DNA of 64,000 nt from Seriola aureovittata. Taxonomy: Eukaryota > Chordata > Actinopteri > Carangiformes > Carangidae. Position numbers and translations under genes: made by a program. The first letter of the stretch is position 1. Every line of letters starts with the position of its first letter. A model generated the notes under the pieces. It had not been told where the DNA came from. It worked only from the letters and a program-made list of their open reading frames with translations, and did no database searches. This document shows positions 25,031 to 37,156 of this stretch, piece by piece. The DNA lies in contig NC_079386.1 of assembly GCF_021018895.1 (NCBI RefSeq), positions 13,977,552 through 14,041,551 on the forward strand, written 5' to 3'.

Positions 25031-25819
25031 AAAATCAACAAAAACCAAATAAGGATGGATGCCACTATGGAAGACTACATTCTCGTGTGGACCATACGTG
25101 CAGCTTTTATATAACCAATATGTGCAACTCTGCTCTTCAAATGTCAAAATTCTCATTATTTTATACAGTGAATAAGCAGATTATGTAAAAAAAAAAAAAA
25201 AAAAGTGTTTCTGCATACCATTTATCTTTTAGTACATTTATTTTGCCGCTATCTTTTAAAGCTTTTATAGGAAGCTTTGAATGCATGACAGTTTGAGGTG
25301 ACAGAGTCTCAGCACTCTGCTGATTGTGCAGCCTCAAAGACACCCTTTGTTTTTGTATTAAATGACCAATGCTGGATCCCTGATATCCACAACTCATTTT
25401 TCAATGAGTAATGATCTGTCATCAAAGAACAGATGAAAGTCTTCCTGCGTGTCTTCTAAAATCAATCAATAGGGTATTGCATGTCATTTTTTCAGCTGTT
25501 CCTTTTGTGTTCTTTAAAGCTTCTTGGGAGCAATAAATGTCAAAAACGGTCAGCTCCTTGTTTTATTTATTTATTGCTTTCATGTAATTCTTCATGTAAT
25601 CCTCTCCGCACAGTTGGGTGTCCCATAGTTCACAGGTGCACTGCTGGAAAAATTCAAACAAATGGACAGTGACAGAAAACCAGAAAAGTCCTCGAAAAAC
25701 AAAAATCTTTGGTGCTTTTTCAACGCTGAATGTTTTACCCCAATTTTATGCTACAAACTACAATATTATATTATCTGTTCTACTTATCTTTACACTACAC
25801 TGTGTTGCAGTTATTTGAG

Positions 25820-25872
25820 AAAACTTAATTCTCTACACTGTCCAAACAGGACAGTGTAGAGAATTGAGTTTT
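25820..25872. repeat. 24-bp inverted repeat with 5-nt loop
   Basis: Arms 25820-25843 and 25849-25872 are inverted copies with one difference, which would be a G-U pair in RNA, around the loop AAACA. The core arm is CTCTACACTGTCC. It lies between psi and gene C. It could be a miniature inverted element, a hairpin RNA or a replication scar; nothing decides between these. Confidence 0.8.
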
Positions 25873-26094
25873 GTTTTGTTTAAAGAATCAATTTATATTT
25901 AGATTGAAATGAACTTTTGTCTGTGTGTTCAAAGCAGAAGTCAGTTTTCACCTTAGTGTGGGAACTGGAGGCTTTTCTCTGCTCACTGCTCGCCACCTTT
26001 CCAAGATCACATTCACCACTGATGTAAATTTAAATGCAGTTTTCTTAATATTTTGCGAAACATAGTTTTGATGCTTCAGTGATGTCCCTCACTC

Positions 26095-26140
26095 GTAAGT
26101 CTCTTTGGATAAAAACGTCTGCCAAATGAGTAAATGTGAA
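26095..26140 (+). repeat. Dispersed fish repeat core
   Basis: TCTTTGGATAAAAACGTCTG followed by CCAAATGAGTAAATG resembles a motif I recall as very common in fish interspersed repeats (CTTTGGATAAAAGCGTCTGC). The family is uncertain. Confidence 0.35.
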
Positions 26141-27079
26141 AGCACACGTTTAAAATTACACCTACTGTAGCACACGGTTCTCCTTTTTATGTCCTTCTTC
26201 CAGCTGTGCTGTGACGACGACATGGTCGAAGCCGATGACACTTTGTGTGTTCTTTAAAAGTGTTTACATTTTATGCGGCAATTTTTATGTGCAGCGTCTC
26301 CCTCTACCTTCCATATGAGGAGCAGAGGAGGGACTTCAATCATTATTATCTCAATTATACAATGTAGGAGGAAAGTCAGCCATGGCGACATGGAGGAGTG
26401 GTAGACCAGAAGTGTGTTGACATGTTGAAGGACAGCCATGAGTTTCCACTTCACACTTTGACCTTTGGTACACTGAAATATGTTTTAGAGCAATTTCAAC
26501 TACATGAGAAAAATGCTACATACTGTATCTTTAAGATTGTACCTTATGTTTATTCTCTTTTTTCACTGAAAAGTCTCAGTTATCTTCCACAATATGAAAT
26601 CATCATCATATCATCAAGACCTCTGACACAGGCCTGCTGTAGATAGATAGAACATTTTAAGATATTTCATTTCATTATTTCCATCGTTGCTGTCTTGTGA
26701 TCTGTGTGCACACAAAACACACCACTATGATACATATCATATGATGCAAAATGTTCAATAATTACTTGCAATAAGTGTGTAGTTCCATCCTAGTTGGGTC
26801 TCATGTGCAGGGGCCGTGTGGCGCCTCTTCTGTGGTGGCTCGACAGGAAGCTCACAGTGGTTAAAACCCAGAGTAGTGGCGTGAGTTCTGTGTAAAAAGG
26901 CAAAGAAAAAGAAGGAACCTGAGATGGGCTAAACCCAGAGAAAGAAGTGGTAGAAAACCTCTTCGCTCATATCGACATGAATATTTTCCCCCACAGTTCC
27001 CTGTTTCTCTTCCTGCTGCAGTATTAGTCTGTGGGGTTTTCAGAAGCAGAGCGACAGAGTGTCAGTGCTGGATGTGAAA

Positions 27080-30000
27080 ATGGGGCACACTTTGCTCTGT
27101 GCGCTGTCATTATTCCGTAAGTACTTCAAACACTTTCACCATTTGAATGTACATGTTTTTAAATGCCACTGGTTATTATCTGTTTGCAGAGGTGGGTGGT
27201 AACATTTACTCTGTTACATGTAGTTAAGTGACTTTTTCTTTAGAGTAAATTAAGCTTATTGTAGTTTAATGCAACATGCTTTTTAATCTTGACTTGTAGA
27301 GAAAAATAATATTACTCTTTAATCATTTCTTTATACCTAATTATTTCATGCCTGAAATTTGCACATGAAAAAAAATTGTCTAATTTTAAATCAGTCATGT
27401 GAACATGACTGATGTCATGTTTCAACCACAGATGTTTCATCATCCCTTTCAGTAAAAGGGCGCTGAGACTTGAGACATCAATACTGCAATTATCTGTGTA
27501 ACATTTTAACAAACTTTATATTTACTTTTTCATAACAGACATAAATAAAAACAAAAAACACAACAATGTATTTAATGTTCACCTCTCCATGAGAAGAAGA
27601 CCATGCATCTGTGGTTGAAATGATGGTAGTGTCCATGGTAAAAGACAGTTTCACTTTTTTCTCTCATTTATTAAGTTACTTGCTTCTCAGGTATTTTTTA
27701 ACTTTGATGAGTACTTTAATTCTACTTTTACCAGAGTCCACTTTCTGATTGCGAAACAGTTCTCCCTACTGTATTTGATGATTTACCCAGTTTGATAATG
27801 TCTGATGAGATACCACTTTTATTCTTTATTTTATTTTAGTGCTGCCACTCCTCTACTGTGGACAGGCTGAAGGTGACTCAACTTCTTTCTTTCTATTTTT
27901 CTATGTATCACTCAAGATGTATCTTTATACCTCTTTATTACTCCTGATCACTTTGTCTTTGCTTCGGGTGTTATTAATGTTTGTATTGTTTAATTTCATC
28001 TGACAACAAATGAGTATATGAATAATGTCGCATTTCAGAGAAAGAAATTGCATATTCCTAAATACAATTCTGGGTTGTACTGTTTCTAACTGTGTTAAGT
28101 CGTATGTATGTTTGTGTTGGGTTGTAGATGCTGCGTTGACCCTTGAACCAAGATCATCCTATTTATTTACTGGAGAGTCCGTGACCTTCATATGTGACAT
28201 GAATGAGAGAAATGACACTGACTGGTATTACAAATTCACCTGGAATGGTCAACAGATTGTCTCCTTCAATTCGAGGAAGTCCTACTCGCTCGAGCTAACG
28301 GAAGACCTGAGCGGTGACTATCAGTGCATCGGCCGCCACGAAGGCTCAACAAATCTTACAAAACATAGTAATAAGGTCATTCTCTCTGTATCAGGTAAGA
28401 TATCACATTTATTGTCACTGCTGTGAAGTTTACTATCACCTGTCGCACAGACATGTTGAAATTATCATTCTAGTTAGAACCAGATAGTCAGCCTTGTCAA
28501 GTTTAGCGTGTGTGCATCCAGGCCCGCGCACAGCAGTGTGACTACAGGAGCCCGCTTTACGCCATGACCCATCGCAGCTAATGTAGCCAGCTGTCATCTG
28601 CATTATATATTCGCTAAAAGTCGCCTTCTGTGCACGGAGTAATAACTCGATTTTCACGATGTAGACAATTCACAGAAACAAAAAATTCAAATGAGTCATA
28701 TGAAATCATAGGTGTTCCTGCTCTGAATACAAGAATAACCGCTGTAGAAGTTCAGTCGGCTTTTAGCTGAGCAGTGTGACAACAAGCCTGCCAGGAAATG
28801 AGTGAGGAGTGACAGGTTAAGTAACTACCACGTAACAAAGGGTGCAGTGGATAGATTACATGTTGCATTGAGAGGAGTATGTCATGTGAAAGCAGCAGAC
28901 TGGAGTTTTCAGTCTGAAGACTGATCCGTTAAAGCTATCCTACAGTCCAAATCATTACAGTACTGCAGCAAGCCAATAAGTACTTTGAAGAAATGTACTA
29001 TGAGAAATATATATAAGAAAAATAATCTTGGATTAATTTATGATTAATTATGACTATATTCTTATCCAAACAGCACTCAGACCCACGGCCACTCTGAGAG
29101 CAGACAGGACATCCATACCAGCAGGTGGCACTCTGACACTCACCTGTTCTGTTGAGGGCTCCGGGGACTGGAAATACGACTGGTTCACACGTAACCCAGA
29201 CTCTCATGAAACTAAGATGGTAACGGAAGGTGTGCAAAACTCTGTCAGCGTGTCACACGAAGGCATCTACCGGTGCAGAGGAAGAAGAGGAAACCCAGTT
29301 TTCTTCACAAAGCACAGTGATATGCATCGCATTGAGAAAACTTGTAAGTTTAGTAACTTATTTTAATGCATTCATCACTGTGAATATTTGAATATTTACT
29401 GTGTATTTTTGGTGTGCACAGTGCCCATCAAGACCTATGTGACCCTGACATACAACTGGACTCAGATATACAGCGGTGAGATGATCATTGTCAGATGTGA
29501 GATCCAGGGAGGCGGAGACACCGACTGGGAATATGAATGGAGAACAACCAGCTCAAACGCACCTCCCACACACAGTGAATACAGGCTTAGCAGTGCCTCT
29601 GCTTCCTACAGTGGAGACTACTGGTGCAAGGCTAGAAGAGACTTGTATTCTTCAACAGAGTGGAGTCAGGCCTTCACACTTACAGTGTCATGTAAGTCAG
29701 ATTTCAGTCATAATGTCAATTTTTTTTGTGTGTGATTTCATTTGTTAATGTATTTCAATAATGTATTTAAATGAACAGCACATAAACCCAGGCCCACAGT
29801 TATGGCAGATAAGAGAACCTTACCGGTAAATGGCAACGTTACACTGACCTGCTCTGTGGAAAACTCAGCTGAGTGGAAATACGACTGGTTCAGACGTACC
29901 TCACACTCTTCTGAAGCTCAGGCCATAAGAGCTGGTGAACCAGGCAAAGTTATCAGTATCTCACATGGAGGCATCTACCACTGCAGAGGAGGGAGACGAG

Positions 30001-33000
30001 ACACAGCTTTCTCCACAGAGAACAGCGAGTCAGTCACAATTGAGAAAACAGGTAAGTGTTGGTGCTTCAGTTTGGAGCAATGCAACATGAAGAATCAGTG
30101 CTCGGGGACTAGTTTCTTCTGTTTTTCTGTTTCTATTTGTGAACAGTTTCCAACAAGGCTGTTGTGTTCCTGCAACCCAACTGGCCTCTGGTATTCACTG
30201 GTGAGACCATCACCATTAGATGTGGGATTCACGGAGGTGGAAGCACCGAGTGGGAGTATGAATGGAGCAAACCCAAGTCCAGTACGGTTTCAGCATACGA
30301 TGAATACAGGATCGACAGTGCATCTGTGTCCGACAGTGGGAACTACAGGTGTAAGGGTAAAGACAAACGGGACTTGTTTTCCTCGACAGAGTGGAGCGAC
30401 GTCATCACGTTGACAGTTTCTGGTAAGGAAGACTGTGTTTTATGGCTTGTCCTAGGAAGATATGGACATGGGACGTTTTGTTTCTTAAATTTATTCTATT
30501 CCTAATTTTTTATTTTATTTTTTTTGTGGCTGACATAGAGGAGAAACATGCCTCACAAAGGTGTGTGTTCAGGACAAGCAGAAAAGTCATTAATACACTG
30601 ATCTAACGCCACATTAACACACAATAAATACCCATTGGGCGGTTTTTATGGACATGGTACAAGAGTACAGAATGAGATGAATTATTTATTATTTCATATT
30701 TAGAAGTTACTTAAATTGAACTTAATCACAGGGACAGTAACAATGTTTTTTTCATATATATATCAGCAGACAGACCAACTGCTAACCTGAGTGCTGACAA
30801 CAGAGCGTTTGCAGCAGGGGGCAGGGTGACACTGACCTGCTCTGTGAACCCATCATCATCTGGTTGGAAATACTACTGGTACACAGGCGAGAAAACCTCT
30901 GAACCACTGACGACACAAGATGCTGCTTCCCACTCAAGTGGAGAAGTCAGTGTCTCACAGGAAGGACTCTACTGGTGCAGAGGAGGAAGAGGAGACCCAG
31001 TGTACTACACAGAGTTCAGCGACCCTGTCAACATTCATAAAACTGGTGAGTGTGGTAAAGAGTTTTTGTAAAAGCTTATTGAGACAATGAAATTGTTGAT
31101 TCTGATATAACAATTTGCCATTTTTGTACCTTTTATTTATGAATTTTAAACATCCGTAGTCAGCAACAGGGCTGTTGTGACTGTGCAACCAAACTGGCCT
31201 GAGATATACAGAGGAGAGACAATCACACTTCGCTGTGAGATCCAGGGAGGAGACACTGAGTGGACGTATGAATGGATGACAACCAGCTCATATAAACTTT
31301 CAAACAACAATGAAGAGAGGATTAGGTTGTCGTCTTCATCACAAAGTGGTGACTACTATTGGTGTAAGGGCAGACTGAAAAGTGCACAACAGAATTCAAC
31401 AGCATGGAGTGTTCCCTTCAAATTCACAGTATCTTACAGTAAGTCAAGTCATATTTCATTCACGCAATTAAACCATTAATGTCTCCAAGTTTGTGCTTGA
31501 TACTGTTTTTGAAGGAAAGTGTTTGTACTGTTTGTGTTGTGTAGCATCACAACCTGTCCTCACTGTGTCTCCATCATGGCTGAGTCCTGGAGCCTCAGTA
31601 ACTCTGAAGTGTGAGGTTAAACATCCATCTGCAGGATGGAGGTTCTACTGGTACAAGGCTGTTCCCAGATTGTCCAAAATCAACATGTATAACCGCTACC
31701 ACTCTGTACGTGGACGCTGGATAGATTTTGATTACTACAACTCCTACAGCTATGAGCTGCTCCCTGGAAGCAGCAGTGGGACTGAACAGGATTCCTACAT
31801 CGTCCATGGTCAGACACACACAGCAGGATATGTGTGTAAGGCTGGAAGAGGAGACCCAGTGATTTACACTGAGACAAGTAAACTAAAGTTTGTCTGGTCT
31901 GGAGGTGAGTTGGTTTCCCTCATAAAGCAGATGTTAAGTCTGTCCAACTTTTTTTGTCAGCAACATATCTTGTAAACTGCTTTAAAAAGATAAAAAAACA
32001 ATAAAACCAAACTAGTCGTTGTGTTGGTGTTTTTTAAATCTTATATTGTCTCTGTTGTTCGTTTTACTCCGTGCATGTTTTCCAGATGTTCATCCAGCAG
32101 CGTCTCTCACAGTGAGTCCTGGCGGAGCGCAGCACTTCACGTCTGACTCCGTCTCACTGAGCTGTGAGGGAAACTCTACTGAGTGGAGAGTGAAGAGGTT
32201 TCCTGATGACAGCTCCCTGCCATACTCTTCATACTGCTCTACGACAAGGACTGGATCCACCTGCAACGTCCATGGTCTCTTACCCAGGAATGATGCGTAC
32301 TGGTGTGAGTCTGGATCAGGACAGTTCAGCAACGCAGTCAACATCACTGCAAGTTGTAGGTTTTCATTACATTTATTCTTTCTGTCTTTGTTCTACTGTT
32401 TCTGACTGTGACGCAATTAATTTGATGTCAGGCCGTTAATATTAGTCATGTTTTTGTTTTTTTAATGGTTTTACAGATTCTGTTATTATCCTGGTGAGCC
32501 CCGTCCATCCCGTGAACGAGGGAGATTCTGTTTCTCTTCACTGCAAATTGAGGCCAGGACTCTCATTTTATTCTAATTTCGCTTTCTACAAAAATGGCAA
32601 CGTCATCCACAATGACGACAGTGGGGTGCTGAATATCTCTGCGGTGTCAAAGTCAGACGAAGGTTTCTACAAGTGTGAACATTCAGGAAATGAGTCACCA
32701 GAGAGTTGGATGTCAGTAAAATGTGAGTGTGATTTATACAGTCTTCATTAATGGGCCTGTCCAAGTAAAGTAAATGAAGTGGTGTGGTTTACTTATCTTT
32801 GTGGCCTTGCACAGTGCAATGTTTCTCTTTTTTGATGATTGCCACCAAAAAATATTTGAAGGAGTCACATTAAAAATTCATGTTCTGCTTTGGGTCGTGT
32901 GGCTCACTACACGCTGAACTGAGGTCTCCTCTTGTGTAATCCTGTCATAGATGAAGTTGATCAATCCTTCTTATTTATTATTGCAGCGTCTCGCTCTTCA

Positions 33001-33784
33001 TCTCCCGAGCCGCTGGTCGTCGGGCTGGTTAGTGGTGTCGCGCTGGTTGTTCTCCTGCTGCTGCTACTGTTGTGCTGGTGCAGGAAGTCAAAGAGTGAGA
33101 CCTTTTCCTTCTTTGCTGTAGATCAGTTACTCCCTGCTTGTTCAAAAATCATTGTCACGACATGGAGCAGTGATTCAGTTTGCGTTTCAAAATCATGCAA
33201 CGTAATGATTATTGTCCTGTTCACAGATCCGTGTTGCAACAGGTTGGTACAACACTCTCTTGTCTCCTCTTCTTCATGACAGAAATGCGTAACATGTTTT
33301 ACTTTATTTTTTACTTTTACTACTTATTATGACGACATGTTTCAGGCCCGTCCAGTCTGAAAAGATCGACCAGGGCTCTGCTACGGACCAAACTGTCAAC
33401 CGAGATGCAAATCAACAGCAAATATACTCGTCTCTTCTCCACGGTCAGCCCTCTGTCTGATCTAGAATACTGTCACAGCTAATTCTGCCCCTCTTCTATA
33501 TTCATATCCTGTTGTTATATGTACAACAATAACATCACACAATACTGTGCTGCAGGTTTAACTGTTACACCGAATCTTAGTACTTTAAAATTGTTTCCTG
33601 AGGTTTAGAAATCTTATCATGGATTCATTTTTATTGACTTGTAGGTGACGTCTGTGTCTATGAATCAATCAGAGGCTCTGAAAACACTGGGAATGGTACA
33701 GTATAAACTTCAGTTCGTGCAGAGAAGTCCAGAACGGTCTGACTTTAACTGAGTAAAATCCAAGCTGGTGAAAACTTTTTCTAA

Positions 33785-33830
<46 letters not shown>

Positions 33831-34441
33831 AATTGTGTTACGTGGTGAAAGGTATGTGGATTTCAACATGGTGGAGGTCAGGGCTGTTTCTATGACCCTG
33901 GCTTTGTGAATGGGAGGTGTCATGTTGAAACAGTGCAGGGCCTGACACAATCTGTTGCCACACTGTTATCTAAAATGTAAGTGGATGCTGCAGTGTTAAG
34001 ATTTCCATTCATCAGAGCTGAGAGGCCGAACCATGAAAAACCGCTCCAGAACAAACATGTAATTACTCACATACTTTGCATTTAGTGTAAAAGAGCTTGA
34101 TTTTTATTATTTATTTATTTTTTTGACCATTACAGGAAACCGAGATGATCCAGTTGACAGGTCTGACTACTATAATGTGAATCCAGATGCAGCTGCAGGT
34201 ACAAATATTAAATATTGAAATATATATAAATGTTAAAAATATTAAATACAAGAGAAGCTCATGTAATTAAAGGTTGTGTATAGTTTGAATTGCAGTCAAT
34301 GTTGGTGTCTCAAATTTCAAATACATTCAGTAAAACTGTATTAACATTATACTACATAATACATGTCCCATTGACCAGGTAAATGTATCATGTACGTATG
34401 TTTTAATTTGTGGTTGTTGTCATTTTGTGCCAGGTCCATAA
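27080..34441 (+). CDS. Gene C: complete FCRL/LITR-like receptor, 10 Ig domains, about 1066 aa
   Basis: Exons: signal 27080-27116 and 27840-27872 (MGHTLLCALSLF, then LLPLLYCGQAE); Ig 28128-28394 (D1, residues 24-112), 29074-29343 (II), 29422-29691 (I), 29779-30051 (II), 30147-30422 (I), 30767-31045 (II), 31160-31438 (I), 31545-31904 (III, long form, 662-781), 32086-32352 (IV), 32477-32722 (V, 871-952); TM 32987-33094; tail 33227-33242, 33346-33443, 33645-33695, 34136-34198, 34434-34441. All Ig exons are phase 1-1 and the sum is exactly in frame to TAA 34439. The type IV donor (GTTGTA at 32353) is weak but is the only nearby one that keeps frame. The tail suggests an inhibitory or adaptor-binding receptor. 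Ligand unknown. Best-preserved gene in the window. Confidence 0.87.
32987..33094 (+). other. Gene C transmembrane exon
   Basis: A 36-codon exon: stalk SSRSSSPEPL, a membrane run of Val, Leu, Gly and Ala without charges, then CWCRKSK. The Cys residues at the inner edge differ from the RFR/RYR stop-transfer of A, B and D and could be palmitoylated. A scrap of a similar exon occurs in a gene D intron. Confidence 0.85.
33227..34441 (+). other. Gene C cytoplasmic tail exons
   Basis: Motifs: QIYSSL (33346-33443), CVYESI (33645-33695) and SDYYNV (34136-34198). SDYYNV fits the ITIM pattern (S at -2, V at +3), and its YYN also fits a GRB2-type YxN site. The first two have non-consensus residues at -2. 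The tail ends Gly-Pro-stop. The A/B-type VTYSxI, MYAxx and LYSEV exons are absent. Confidence 0.75.
33786..33829. repeat. (TTA)n microsatellite in a gene C tail intron
   Basis: About fourteen TTA units in the intron between the VYESI and DYYNV exons. Confidence 0.9.
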
Positions 34442-34983
34442 AGAGAGGTGCATCATCGAGGAAGACAAAAGAAGCGTGAAAAAAACATTTACGTTTCAAG
34501 AAACGCTTCACAGCATTTGCACAACTGCTGCCATCCAAATGTTAGACACAGTATCCTGTGCAGTTATATAGCAAATCATATGAAAGAAAGACACGGCCAG
34601 CATTAATAACAAAACTGCTGAGACGATTTGCTTTTGTGTTTATGCTCATTATGTAAATCTTTGTTGCAACCATTCTGTAGGTTAGACGGCGTAGGACTGC
34701 TGTACTTTTAAAGTCAGCCGTGATGTTATACATTCATATATAATGGTCATTATTCACACACACCTCCGCTCGCTTGTCATGACGCTATGACTGCCAAGAC
34801 CTTACAGGATAAACACAACCACTTCTGTTCTGATATGGAATCGTTTAAATGGATTTGCCAGTTTTTCAAAGTGGAAATGAGATGTAATGGATGCTCTTGT
34901 TGTCTTAGAAGAGATGTGGCAACTTTGTAGAAGTTTGCCTTTTACAAACTGAGTGACTTTATGTGGGTTGTTGTATGATTGTA

Positions 34984-34989
34984 AATAAA
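34984..34989 (+). terminator. Gene C poly(A) signal
   Basis: AATAAA about 545 bases after the stop. Another lies at 35089-35094 within a block that is repeated after gene D (AATAAA at 48459-48464), so the downstream one may be the ancestral signal. Confidence 0.45.
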
Positions 34990-36997
34990 TATTTGTATAA
35001 TTTTTTAATATTATCTATTTTTCACCATATTGTATCACTTATTTTTACTTTATCTCATGTTTTTCTTCTAAAAGAAATTGGGTTTATAAATAAATATAAT
35101 GAGGTGACGTGAACAATCATGGTTGGATTTTCTGTTACAAATGGTGACTAGTGCACCTTTACTAGTCCACATCTGAATTGAGGCGAGAGAGGCCGGAGAT
35201 GAAGCTCATAATGGAGCAGGTCATGATACCTCCTGCTAACAAGCTAACAATAGCATGCCTGCTTAGTTTCCTGATGTTTGTTTATTCTCATAAATCGACA
35301 GAGAGTTTTTCTTCTTCTTCTTTATTGCAGGCGCAGCACACTGTATTAGAGTGATGGTGGTTGTTCTGGCATCCATGAACCTGCATCTCTTCTTGCTGCT
35401 TCCTTATTGTCCTTTCTGCTTCCAGCATGTTGTTTTGTTCTACACAGCACTGTCACCGTGTGTCACACAATATACAGTCTATAGTCACAATCAACAATGA
35501 GTGATCGCTGGTCTCTGCTCCTCTTCTTCTGTCATCATGCTGCAGTTTGATCTGTGAGTGAAGCTCAGACACATTTGGAGACTTTAGTAAGAACAGGTGA
35601 TGATGTCACTGACTTGTAGGTGACGTTTGTGTCTTTGTAGCTGAGGAAACACAGGCTCCAGCTCAAGCCAAACCACTTGTTTTCTGTCCTCAGCTCACAG
35701 CAGACTGTCCTGTCTACACTGGAGTAATATCATTCAGGTTGGAAATCACCTAATGTGAATGAATTAAAGTTTAATTTTGTATCTAACGTGAAGGACGATG
35801 TGATCTGATGAGCCAGTCAACAAAGCATGTAAAGGAGGTGCAGGTGTTAAAGGAAGCTGTGAAGCTGAGTTTATTTCTGGTGTTGATAAGCAGAGGCTTG
35901 GCTTACTTCTTCTCAGACTCTAGTTGCAGAGTAGTAACTACACCACAATGACATCTTGCATTTTATTTCTGTGGTTACTATAGCAGCAGGCTACATGTGA
36001 CACTGCAAATGTCTTTCATGCATTCAACATGTTTTTGACTGACAGGCCACATCAAACACTGGACGGTGAAAATGATTCAGTGAGGAAGGTTTTCATTGTT
36101 CCGGTCTCAGTGTCTACGTTTTTGTTTAGAGTAACACCAACTATCTGCACCATCTCTTTACTGAACACAAGAGCATCATTTTCACTTGGAGCTGCTGCAC
36201 TAAAAATGAGGAAACAGTCTTTAGTTCAATGTGTCCTGACAGCAGACGACATGTTTCACACCCAGTTGATCACATGTAATAAACCAGACAAAGGTGATAG
36301 AGAGTGTTCAACATGAAGAACAGTGTGGGAGCGTTTATGATAAATATCTATCAAACTCAACCTTCAGGCTTTGCTTGTTGTCTTCTCATGAGAGTTCAGA
36401 CTGAGAAATAAATATTGACCATCATGTTATCTGTCCATATGCATTGTACTGGACTTCATTTCTACCACGTTAAACATCCTGTATAGGATATGACACTTCT
36501 TCTTATCTACTTGTAAACACCTTGTGTGTGTGAATGTGATGAAGACACAATCTTTTCTTTCTATCACAGCAGCACATCTTAATGTGTAAAGAGGAACTTT
36601 TCTTTCACCAGTTCTAATAAGACTTAATTCTTCTTAGGACCTCCACAATATTAGGCAGGTAGTTTTAATCTTGTGTGTGATCGGTGTGTATCATCACCAC
36701 AACTGTTATTGCTGAGTATTTGAGTGATGACAAGGAAACACAGTTGTAAAGCAGGTAGATCAAACAATTCCACCACAGAATAAGAAACGTTTAGACGACA
36801 TGTTATATCAGATACTCAATGGAGAGAATGTATCACACACATATTTAGAAACACACAACTTTTTCTGTGGGCAGGAAGCGAAAATTGGTCAAAGTAGTCT
36901 GTGGTCAAACCTAAAGCACATATCTGAATTGTGTGACACGGAAGTAAGAAGAGAGAGGCTATACTCAGGAGGAGGAGCTAAGAAAAATTCTGATCCC

Positions 36998-37021
36998 ATA
37001 TTTGTATGAAATGTAACTTCT
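36998..37021 (+). promoter_or_regulatory. Conserved proximal promoter block of gene D
   Basis: Nearly the same 24 bases as upstream of genes B and E, about 140 bases before the ATG. An ETS/PU.1-like CGGAAGT lies at about 36939-36945, which would suit a leukocyte gene. Inference from repetition and position only. Confidence 0.4.
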
Positions 37022-37044
37022 TCTTCTTCTTCTTCTTCTTCTTC
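37018..37044. repeat. (TTC)n run in the gene D 5' region
   Basis: About nine TTC units directly after the promoter block; shortened to about four in the gene E copy. Confidence 0.85.
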
Positions 37045-37156
37045 CTCTGTACGTCCCTTTCTCTCTCTCTCTTTTTGCTCGTTATTATTCATGTAAAGTA
37101 GAAACATTTCCCAGAAGCAGAGCAGCAGGGCGACGGTGTCAGTGCTGGATGTGAAG

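Larger units (their letters stand above)
25031..26990. other. Intergenic region between psi and gene C
   Basis: Contains an A-run (about 25188-25204), the hairpin at 25820-25872, a short dispersed-repeat core near 26095-26140, and otherwise AT-rich unannotated DNA. No credible coding exon was found on either strand. Confidence 0.5.
35050..37156 (+). repeat. Gene C-D intergenic region, first copy of the D/E segmental duplication
   Basis: From about 35050 (TTTTCTTCTAAAAGAAATTG) this region matches 48430 onward almost continuously to the start codons at 37157 and 50428. It holds no supported coding exon. A shared 95-codon frame at 36029-36316 looks neutral rather than coding. It ends with a purine-rich stretch, the promoter block and a (TTC)n run. 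Confidence 0.8.

Noticed and set aside
29802..30413. 203-codon open frame in gene C
   Set aside because: Starts in a real type II exon, reads through the donor at 30052, and continues in the wrong frame of the next exon.
36029..36316. 95-codon frame shared with 49421-49708
   Set aside because: Conserved only because of the recent D/E duplication. Of the few base differences I can see, most change an amino acid, which fits neutral DNA. No domain, signal or splice context.
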